From the NCBI RefSeq assembly GCF_004634385.1, contig NZ_CP037895.1:558001-622000 (forward strand): DNA of 64,000 nt. Direction: 5' to 3'. How positions within the stretch are numbered: position 1 is the stretch's first letter; each line of letters opens with the position of its first letter. Of this stretch, positions 1 through 7,726 are shown one piece after another. The notes below the pieces were generated by a model. The model saw only the letters and a list, made by a program, of their open reading frames with translations. It was not told where the DNA came from and ran no database searches. The position numbers and the translations under genes are program-made. Source of the DNA: Thermaerobacter sp. FW80. GTDB lineage: Bacteria; Bacillota; Sulfobacillia; Thermaerobacterales; Thermaerobacteraceae.

Positions 1-291
1 CGCCGGCCCCCCAACGTCTCTGGCGGCACCTCGGTCCGATCCGGGTATCCGCGGCGGCCCGTTATGGCCCGGCCTGAATACCCCACAACGTCCCTGGTCC
101 GACCCGGGTCCCGCCGTGGTTCCCTGCAACCCCGACGGGGGGGTCCGCGAGGAGGCGGTCCCAACCCGTTCGGACCAGGACGGCGTCTCGGTCCGCCCCG
201 CCCGTGGGGATCGGCCTGTCCCACGGCCGCTCATCGGCTCGGGCGCGCTCACCGGCCCGGGCGGGGAGAGGCCGCGGCCCACCGGCTCGGC
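1..291. other. intergenic region at the window edge
   Basis: No convincing gene lies here. The open frames crossing it are long only because stop codons are rare in this G+C-rich DNA, and they give Arg/Gly/Pro-rich products without recognisable domains. Two loosely similar stretches (about 9-55 and 84-120), both containing CAACGTC, CTGG and CCGGGT, look like a degenerate direct repeat. The region lies downstream of the response regulator that ends at 292. Confidence 0.4.
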
Positions 292-1191
292 CTAGCCCCC
301 ACCCGCACCCGGCGGCCCACCGAGCCAACCCCGCGCGCGCAACACCGCCTCCACCCGGTCTCGCACTTCCAGGCGCGCGTAGATCTCGCTCACCACGTTC
401 TTCACCGTTCCCTCGGAGAGATGGAGGCGCGCGGCGATCTCCCGGTTCGTCAGCCCTTGCGCCAAGAGGGCCAGGATCTCCCGCTGGCGGGCCGTCAGAC
501 GTCCGAGGATCCCCGACGCGGGCGCGCCGGCACCCCACGGCGCCTGCGCGCCCGCGGCCGGCGGCGTCCCGCCCCGGGACGAGCCCCCCGTCGCCGCCGC
601 GGCCGACCCGTCGCCCGGCGCGGCGGGCGACGGTGCGACCCCACGTCCCCGGCACCGGTCGGCGGGGACCGTTTCCCCGCCCGCCGGGGCCGCCTCCAGG
701 GACCTTCCACCGTCCCGCGGCCATGGGCCCTGGCACCGCCCCTCCTCGGCGGGACGCCCTGGAGCCGTCCCGGCGCCGGCGTCCGCCCGGGCCACCAGAC
801 GACGAGCCAGGTCGCCCGGGATCAGCTGCCCGCCCAGGACGACCAGACGCACGGCGTTGGCCAGATCCTCCGCCGCCATGTCCTTCAGCAGGTACGCCGT
901 CGCCCCGGCGGCCAGACACTCTTGCACCAGCCGGTCGTCATCGAAGGTGGTCAGCATGAGCACCGGCAGGTCCGGCTGCAACGCGCGCAGCCGGCGCAGG
1001 CAGGTCACGCCGTCCACCCGCGGCATGCGCACGTCGAGCAGCGCCACGTCGAAGGCCTCGTGACGCGCCCGCTCCACCGCCTCCGCGCCGTCGGCGACGG
1101 CGGTCACCGCCAGGTCACCCTGCAGCTCCAGCAACAGGCGCAATCCCTCGCGGACCAGCGCCTGATCCTCCGCCAGCAGGACCTTGATCAT
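292..1191 (-). CDS. NarL/LuxR-family response regulator
   Basis: DNA-binding response regulator of 299 aa. The N-terminal receiver domain (about 1-120) has the acidic pair E8/D9, the phospho-acceptor Asp near residue 53 in LLDVRMP and the conserved Lys in LLKDM. The C-terminal LuxR-type helix-turn-helix (about 228-290) has LTARQREILALLAQGLTNREIA. Between them lies an Ala/Gly/Pro/Arg-rich insert of roughly 90 residues, which makes the protein longer than the usual 210-220 aa. The start overlaps the stop of the kinase gene by four bases (ATGA), so the two are translationally coupled. It probably controls the ABC exporter genes on the same strand (3.1-6.5 kb). Confidence 0.92.
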   Translation of the reverse strand: MIKVLLAEDQALVREGLRLLLELQGDLAVTAVADGAEAVERARHEAFDVALLDVRMPRVDGVTCLRRLRALQPDLPVLMLTTFDDDRLVQECLAAGATAYLLKDMAAEDLANAVRLVVLGGQLIPGDLARRLVARADAGAGTAPGRPAEEGRCQGPWPRDGGRSLEAAPAGGETVPADRCRGRGVAPSPAAPGDGSAAAATGGSSRGGTPPAAGAQAPWGAGAPASGILGRLTARQREILALLAQGLTNREIAARLHLSEGTVKNVVSEIYARLEVRDRVEAVLRARGWLGGPPGAGGG

Positions 1192-2552
1192 GCGCCCTCC
1201 GCCGGTCCCGGCCGACCGGCCTCCGTCCTGCCCGCCGGACGCGGCGCGGACCTCCTCGCCTGCCCTGCGACCGGCCCCGCCGGAGCCTGCGGTACCCCTG
1301 CGCCGGGATGGTCCGGCATGGGCCCGGACCCGCCACCGCGATCGGTGGCATGATGCGGCTGGGGAGGCAACCGGCGCGGCAGGCCGATCTCCACGCCGAA
1401 GCCACGCCCGGGCGCCGTCTCGAAGCGCACGGTGCCGCCCACGCGCTGCACCGCCGCGGCCATCCGCCCGAGGCCCATGCCGGGGACCAGGGTGGCCGCC
1501 CCCATCCCGTCGTCGCGGACGAACAAGCGCACCCGCGGCCCGGCCATCGCCAGGCTGACCTCCACCCGGCGGGCGCCGCCGTGCCGGGCGGCGTTGGTCA
1601 GGGCCTCCTGGACGGCGCGCAGGACGATGCCTGCCACCTCGTCGTCCACGTCGGACACGCCGGTGGCGTCGGGATCCAGAACGACCCGCACGGCGACGCC
1701 GGTGGCGGCGCTGAAGTCATCGGCCAGGCGCTCCAGGGCCGAGGCCAGCGGCAAGCGGGCGGGATGCAGGGAGCGACGCAGGAGCTGCCGCACCTGGTCC
1801 AGCCCTCCGCGCAGCCCGCGCTCCACCGCCTCGAGCCGGGCGCTCGCCGCCGCAGGGTCGACGCTCAGCAGGCGGCGGGCCAGGGCGACCTGGAGCAGCT
1901 GGGCGGTCAGGGTGTGCCCCAGGGCGTCGTGGAGGGCACCCAGCAGCTCTTCCCGCTCCCGCCGGGCCGCCACCTCGCGGCTGCGAGCCGCCAGCTCCGC
2001 GAGCCGCACCTGGGCCGTCGCGAGCTCGGCCACCGCCCGCTCCAGCCGGCGTCGCTCGGCCCGGTGCGCGGCGTGGAGGTCGCCGCTCCAGGCGGCGGCC
2101 AGCAGAGCGGCGCCGGCGAAGAGCGCCCCCCGCGGGCCGGCCACCGCGGCGGCCGTGGCGGCGCCGGCCGCCACGGCCGCCGCGCTGCACCAGGCCGCCC
2201 AGCGCCGGCCCACCACGGACGGCACACCCATGACCACGGCTGCCGCCGGCCCCACGAGCCCCACCTCGCCGCTGCGGTGGAGCGCCCAGAGTGCGCACGC
2301 CAGGCCGGCACCCAGGGCGGCGGCCGCCCGCCACGGGGCGGCCGCCGCCCTGGACCCGCTGGGCCATGGCGGGCTGGCCTGCGCCCCCGCGGCCAGCACC
2401 AGGGCTCCCGCCAGGGCCAGCGCCACCGCCGGAGCAGGTCGCGGCACGGCGAGCAACCACGCCCCGGCCCCCGCGGCGAACAGGACGAGCCGCGTCAGCT
2501 GATAGCCGGCTTCCTCCGGCGCCTGGGATCGCTCGAGCTTCCAGGGATCCAA
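1188..2552 (-). CDS. sensor histidine kinase, HisKA_3/DesK type
   Basis: Membrane sensor kinase of about 454 aa. The N-terminal half holds several hydrophobic Ala/Leu/Val-rich segments (about residues 15-150), then a coiled segment, then the HisKA_3 dimerisation helix with the phospho-acceptor His in ALHDALGHTL, and a HATPase_c domain with EALTNAARHG (N box) and VRDDGMGA (G1 box). I chose the TTG at 2552, reading LDPWKLERSQ, because a GAGGTGGGG ribosome site stands just before it. The longer open frame to 3056 is low-complexity and unlikely to be translated. It partners the response regulator at 292-1191. Confidence 0.85.
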   Translation of the reverse strand: MDPWKLERSQAPEEAGYQLTRLVLFAAGAGAWLLAVPRPAPAVALALAGALVLAAGAQASPPWPSGSRAAAAPWRAAAALGAGLACALWALHRSGEVGLVGPAAAVVMGVPSVVGRRWAAWCSAAAVAAGAATAAAVAGPRGALFAGAALLAAAWSGDLHAAHRAERRRLERAVAELATAQVRLAELAARSREVAARREREELLGALHDALGHTLTAQLLQVALARRLLSVDPAAASARLEAVERGLRGGLDQVRQLLRRSLHPARLPLASALERLADDFSAATGVAVRVVLDPDATGVSDVDDEVAGIVLRAVQEALTNAARHGGARRVEVSLAMAGPRVRLFVRDDGMGAATLVPGMGLGRMAAAVQRVGGTVRFETAPGRGFGVEIGLPRRLPPQPHHATDRGGGSGPMPDHPGAGVPQAPAGPVAGQARRSAPRPAGRTEAGRPGPAEGA

Positions 2553-3107
2553 GGCCCCACCTCGTCTCTCGCGGCGGCTCAGCCCGCCAACACCCGCGGC
2601 CTCACCGGCGGACGCCGTCGCGGCCCGTTGCCGACCCGTGGCCGGAACCCGCGCGGGTGTCCCAGGTAGAGCGCAGCTGCTTTCTGATCGCCTTCCAATG
2701 GACAGGGTGTTGCCAGGGTGGGCCTTCGACCAGCACCGGGCCGTTCCGAGTCCTTCGACTCCTTCGGCCAGCAACGGGCCGTCGTGCGTTCCTCGACCGG
2801 CACCGGGCTGTTGCGAGGCCCTCCACCAGCACCGGGCCCATCGCGAACCCATGGATGGCGGAGGGCGGTGGATCGCGGCCAGGACCGCCCCGGCCAGCGC
2901 CCGCGCCAGGCGGCGGCTTGGGCGGCGGCTTCCCTTCTCGCGCCGAGCCACGGCGCGGTGGAGCCGGGCCCGTCTCCGCGGTGGAGCCGGGCCCGTCTCT
3001 TCGACGACTTCGCAGCCACGGCCCGCGGCGCCACGCGGGATCGGTTCGGGACCCACCCGGCGGGACCGGCCCCGCCCCTCGACCGGCCACCGCGCGGGCG
3101 GGCTCCT
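2553..3107. repeat. intergenic region with degenerate tandem repeats
   Basis: No gene is supported. About 2727-2850 holds four imperfect units of roughly 30 bases built on TCGACCAGCACCGGGC. About 2958-3000 holds two near-perfect copies of a 22-base unit starting CGCGGTGGAGCC. The region separates the ABC permease from the kinase gene, both on the minus strand, and probably carries the promoter of the two-component operon, but I could not place its boxes. Confidence 0.45.
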
Positions 3108-4382
3108 TCACGGGGCCCAGCGCCGCAGTCCGGCGACGCCTGCCGTCCCCGCCACCAGTCCGAACAACAGCAGCACGGCCACGGCCGGCAGTTGGGGGGC
3201 GCCGGGGCCGCCGAAGACGAAGGCCTCCCGCAGGGCGTCAAGGGCCCAATACACCGGGCTGAGGCGCGCCACCTCCTGCAGGGTGGCGGGGACCACGTCC
3301 AGCGGCCAGAAGGCCCCTCCGAGCATGGCGGCGATGGTCCCCACCAGGATGCCGGCGGCCGTGATCTGGCGCGGCGTCTGGGTGAACCCCGCGACCGCCA
3401 GGGCGACGCCGCAGGCGGCCACCAGCGACGCGGCCACGGCCAGGGCCAGCGCAGGGACTCCGGCCGCCAGCCAGGGCGCCCCCAACAGCGCCGTGGCTCC
3501 CAGCATCGCCGCCGCCTGGAGGGCGCCGATCAGGAACAGCGCCACCGCGTGCCCGGCCACCACCTCGCCGTAGGTGGCCCCCGCCAGCAAGGAGCGGGGC
3601 AGGGTCCCCAAGCTGCGTTCGTGGTGCAGGGCCGCCCCGTGGGTGATCAGGGTGACGAGGGCGAACATCGCGTAGAAGCCGAACACCGCCCGCAGGAGCT
3701 CGTAGTCCTCGGGTCGAACCGACGGCCGCGGCGCCACCGCCTCCACCGGCAAAGGCCCGGCCGGGGTCCCCGTCACCAGCCCGGCCGCCACCGCCCGGAT
3801 GCGGGCGGCCTCCGCGCCGGGCTCCTGCCGCGGCCCGTACCAGAGCTCCACGCGCGGCCTGCCGGCCGCCACCGACTGCGAGAAGCCTGGGGGCACCCAG
3901 AGCACCACGCGCTCCCGGCCCTGGTGCAGCCGGGCCACCGCCTCCTCCCGGTCGAGCCGGCGCAAGGTCATCGGGGTCGCCTCCAGACCCTGCAGCAGCG
4001 GGCCGACCCACGGCCCGCGGTCCTCCACCACGACGGCCAGCACCGGCACGTCGTCCGACCGGACGAACAGGCCCGCCACGAGCACCCCGAAGAACAGGGG
4101 GACGAGCAGCAGCCAGAGCAGGTTCAGCGGCCGTCGGAGGGTGCGCCGCGTGCTGGTCGCGGCGATGGCCGCCACGCGCCCCAGGGTACCCGCCAGCGGA
4201 CCCACCGCGGGACGCACCCGGCCACGGCGGCCGGTGCCGCCACCCGGCACCGGGTGTCGCCGTTCCCCGCCTGCCGTCCCGGCGCTCCCGCTTCCCCCCG
4301 CGCCTTGCACCACCGCGCCGGCGCCTCCGGCGGGCGGTTGGGATGCTCGGTGCCGAGACGCCGGCATGGGACGTCCATCCAT
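3108..4382 (-). CDS. ABC-2 type permease, second subunit
   Basis: Integral membrane subunit of an ABC exporter, 424 aa. After a low-complexity N-terminal stretch of about 75 residues comes a first membrane helix (LLWLLLVPLFFGVLVAGLF), an extracytoplasmic domain, then about five more helices in the C-terminal half with the ABC-2 pattern, including LITHGAALHHERSLGT before the membrane core. The ATG at 4382 begins two bases after the stop of the upstream permease, with GAGG eight bases before it. With the permease at 4386-5552 and the ATPase at 5565-6530 it forms a transporter with two different permeases, as in LnrLMN/YfiLMN systems. The substrate is unknown. Confidence 0.82.
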   Translation of the reverse strand: MDGRPMPASRHRASQPPAGGAGAVVQGAGGSGSAGTAGGERRHPVPGGGTGRRGRVRPAVGPLAGTLGRVAAIAATSTRRTLRRPLNLLWLLLVPLFFGVLVAGLFVRSDDVPVLAVVVEDRGPWVGPLLQGLEATPMTLRRLDREEAVARLHQGRERVVLWVPPGFSQSVAAGRPRVELWYGPRQEPGAEAARIRAVAAGLVTGTPAGPLPVEAVAPRPSVRPEDYELLRAVFGFYAMFALVTLITHGAALHHERSLGTLPRSLLAGATYGEVVAGHAVALFLIGALQAAAMLGATALLGAPWLAAGVPALALAVAASLVAACGVALAVAGFTQTPRQITAAGILVGTIAAMLGGAFWPLDVVPATLQEVARLSPVYWALDALREAFVFGGPGAPQLPAVAVLLLFGLVAGTAGVAGLRRWAP

Positions 4383-4385
4383 GGC

Positions 4386-5552
4386 TCACGCCTCCCCCGC
4401 CGTACGGGCAGCCAGCTGGTCCAGGAACCAGCCCAGGATCAGGAGGACCGCGCCGGCCGCCACCAGGTGCAGGGCCTCGTCCCGAACAGCCGCCGGTGCC
4501 GCGCCGGCCATCAGCGCAAGATAGCCGTCCAGCATCCAACGGTTGGGCACCCACTGCGACACCCGCGCCAGGATGTCCGGGAAGATGAACAACGGCATCA
4601 TCGAGCCCCCCAAGAACCCCAGAACCTGGGCCAGGGCGGTGCTCACCCCCTCCTGGACCTCCGGCGATCGGGCGAAGGCCAGGAGCAGCGTGTTGACCCC
4701 CGCCGCCGCGAGGACGGAGGCCAGGGTGAGGAGCGCCCAGCCTCCCAGGTCTCCCCAGTGGACGCCGAAGAGGAGGCGCGTGGTGAGGGCCATCACCGTC
4801 ATGAAGACCAAGCCGACCGCCACGCTGCCGGCAAAGGTCCCGCCGAGGTAGGCCGCGCGGCCGGTGCCGGCCGCCCGCACCCGCAGGTAGACGCCGGTGG
4901 CCCGGTCCCGCAGGTAGCCCTGGGTGCCCTCGCGGGTGGCGAAGTACACCATCATCACCGCCATGCCGGCCGCGTAGTAGGCCATGGCGTCCACCGGTGG
5001 CGGCCCGGCGGAGCCTTCGCCACCGGCCGGTTCGTCCGGCAGGGGGGCGGGCCGGAGGGTCAGGTCCACGGGAACCGGCCCCGCAGGCTGGGCTCCGCCG
5101 GCCCCGGCGGTCGCTGCCGCGGCCGCCTCCCGGGCCAGCGACTCCACCAACGACGCCGGCACGGTGCCGGGCTCGGCCACCACCTGGAGCGGGTCTTCCG
5201 GGAAGTCCGGGGACATCACCACCGCCACCTCGACCACCCGCCGGCGCACCGCCGCGACGGCGGCGTCCGCGCCGGCGACCTCCTGCACCGTGATCCACCC
5301 GTCGGCCTCGGCCCCGGTCAAGACCCGTTGGAGGACGTCTGCAGCGGGGTGGGCAGGCGGGACGGCGACCGCCACCCGGTACGGCCGATCCGGGCGGAAG
5401 TCCGGCGCAAAGGCCTGCCGGAGGCTCACCCCCAGCACGAGGTTGAAGGCCAGGGGGATGAGGAACAGGATCAGGACGCCGCGCCAGTCGGCCGCGAAGC
5501 GCAGCAGCTGGTTCAGGGCAACGGCGCTCGCCTGCCGCAGCGAGTCGCGCAC
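4386..5552 (-). CDS. ABC-2 type permease, first subunit
   Basis: Membrane subunit of about 388 aa with the usual ABC-2 layout. One N-terminal helix (WRGVLILFLIPLAFNLVLGV) precedes a large extracytoplasmic domain (about 45-200), followed by five to six C-terminal helices. The GTG at 5552 lies eight bases after AGGAGG. The GTG at 5561 overlaps that ribosome site and is less likely. The periplasmic loop contains the segment PDEPAGG, encoded by a copy of the dispersed 13-mer at 5025-5037. It is the middle gene of the ATPase-permease-permease operon. Confidence 0.84.
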   Translation of the reverse strand: MRDSLRQASAVALNQLLRFAADWRGVLILFLIPLAFNLVLGVSLRQAFAPDFRPDRPYRVAVAVPPAHPAADVLQRVLTGAEADGWITVQEVAGADAAVAAVRRRVVEVAVVMSPDFPEDPLQVVAEPGTVPASLVESLAREAAAAATAGAGGAQPAGPVPVDLTLRPAPLPDEPAGGEGSAGPPPVDAMAYYAAGMAVMMVYFATREGTQGYLRDRATGVYLRVRAAGTGRAAYLGGTFAGSVAVGLVFMTVMALTTRLLFGVHWGDLGGWALLTLASVLAAAGVNTLLLAFARSPEVQEGVSTALAQVLGFLGGSMMPLFIFPDILARVSQWVPNRWMLDGYLALMAGAAPAAVRDEALHLVAAGAVLLILGWFLDQLAARTAGEA

Positions 5553-5564
5553 GAACGCCACCTC

Positions 5565-6530
<966 letters not shown>

Positions 6531-6659
6531 CGCCGCTCCTCCTCCCCCTCCACCGCGTTCCCGCGACGCCCACGGCACCGGACGGCGGCACGGCTTGCCT
6601 CCCACGGACCGCGTCCGCGCGACACCCGCGGCACCGCGGGGCGCCGCGGTTCGACTCCC

Positions 6660-6702
6660 ATGGTAGAGACCGCGCGGGAACCGCGGTAGTGACCGCAGTC
6701 AC
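6660..6702 (-). promoter_or_regulatory. candidate promoter and inverted repeat before the ABC exporter operon
   Basis: On the minus strand a TACCAT -10-like hexamer lies at 6665-6660. A short inverted repeat, GTGAC-CGCA-GTCAC, lies at 6689-6702, about where a response regulator would bind upstream of the -35 region. No good -35 hexamer was seen. It may be the site for the NarL-type regulator encoded at 292-1191, but this is inference. Confidence 0.3.
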
Positions 6703-6797
6703 CCGTTGGCCCGCCGGCACGCAGCGGTCGGCCCCCTGGGGCGCCCGTCGCCCCGTCTCCCGGGCGCGACGGGGTACCATCGCCCCCGGTGCTGGGG

Positions 6798-6829
6798 TAT
6801 ACTCGGGTTGTGCTCAACCTTGTGCACAA
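6798..6829 (+). promoter_or_regulatory. -10 element and palindromic operator before the HTH regulator
   Basis: TATACT at 6798-6803 is a near-consensus -10 element; the -35 position is not consensus, suggesting a controlled promoter. Just downstream, TTGTGC (6808-6813) is followed by the perfect 10-base palindrome TTGTGCACAA (6820-6829), so the start of the transcript lies within a repeated TTGTGC sequence. This is where a repressor such as the regulator encoded immediately downstream would bind. Confidence 0.45.
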
Positions 6830-6854
6830 ACCCGGCGGTGCGGGGGTCGGCGGC

Positions 6855-7505
6855 GTGAACCTGGTGCGGATCGGCGAGAAGGTCATCGACCGGCAGCGCA
6901 TCCACCGGATGGTCGACCGCATCCTGGAGCTGCGCGCCTCCGGCCTCTCCCAGCAGGACGTCGCCCACGCGCTGGGCGTCGACCGCACCCTGGTCTCGCG
7001 GCTGGAGAGCCTGGGCGAGGTGCGGCGCGGCCAGAGGCTAGGGCTGGTCGGGTTCCCCGTCGGCAATCGCCAGGAACTGGAAGAGGTGGCGCGCAGCGAG
7101 GGCGTCGACCTCGTCTGGCTGCTCACGGAGGACGAACGCCGCCGCTTCATCGGCGAGCGCAGCGGGGCGGCCCTGCTCAACGACGTGATGGCGCTGATCG
7201 CGCGTGCCCGGGAGCTGGACCACCTGATCTTCCTCGGTTCCGACATGCGGATTCGGCTCGTCGAGGCGTTGCTGGGCCCCGATCGGGTGACGGGCATCCA
7301 GATCGGCACCTCGCCCATCACCGAGGACCGCTACCTGGACCCCGAGGCGATCCGCCAGGTGATCCGCCAACTGCGCAACGCCCGGGACCGGGACGACGGG
7401 CGGCCGTCCCGCCACGGGGTGGCGAGCGGGGTCGGGTCCCTCGGCGCCGTGAGCGGGACCGGCACCGACGGCACCGCCGGTGCCGACGCGCCCCGCGGCG
7501 GGTGA
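6855..7505 (+). CDS. helix-turn-helix transcriptional regulator
   Basis: Predicted regulator of 216 aa. Near the N-terminus (about 13-55) is an HTH of the XRE/sigma-like sort, with LRASGLSQQDVAHALGVDRTLVSRLESLG. The following domain (about 60-195) has a conserved look with VDLVWLLTEDERRRFIGERSG and ELDHLIFLGSDMRIRL, but I do not recognise a named ligand-binding family. The GTG at 6855 (VNLVRIGEKV) is preferred because the earlier GTG at 6789 overlaps the putative promoter. It is in the same direction as, and 221 bases before, the aminotransferase/reductase fusion, and so probably regulates it as well as itself. Confidence 0.7.
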   Translation: MNLVRIGEKVIDRQRIHRMVDRILELRASGLSQQDVAHALGVDRTLVSRLESLGEVRRGQRLGLVGFPVGNRQELEEVARSEGVDLVWLLTEDERRRFIGERSGAALLNDVMALIARARELDHLIFLGSDMRIRLVEALLGPDRVTGIQIGTSPITEDRYLDPEAIRQVIRQLRNARDRDDGRPSRHGVASGVGSLGAVSGTGTDGTAGADAPRGG

Positions 7506-7726
7506 GTCCGACCCACCCGCCGCGGGGGAATCCCCTGGGTGCCTGCCACGGAGCGAGGGCTCCCGCGGTGGCACGGCCCCGGCATCGGGAGGGGGATCCC
7601 GCGAGCCCACCGGCCGTCGGACGAACCGGCCCGGCCGCGGGGTCGCGGCGCATCGGTCCCGACGAACCTGCGGGCTCGACGAGCGGAGAACAGTTCCAAC
7701 GGGCGAAGCGGATTGGAGGGCACCGG

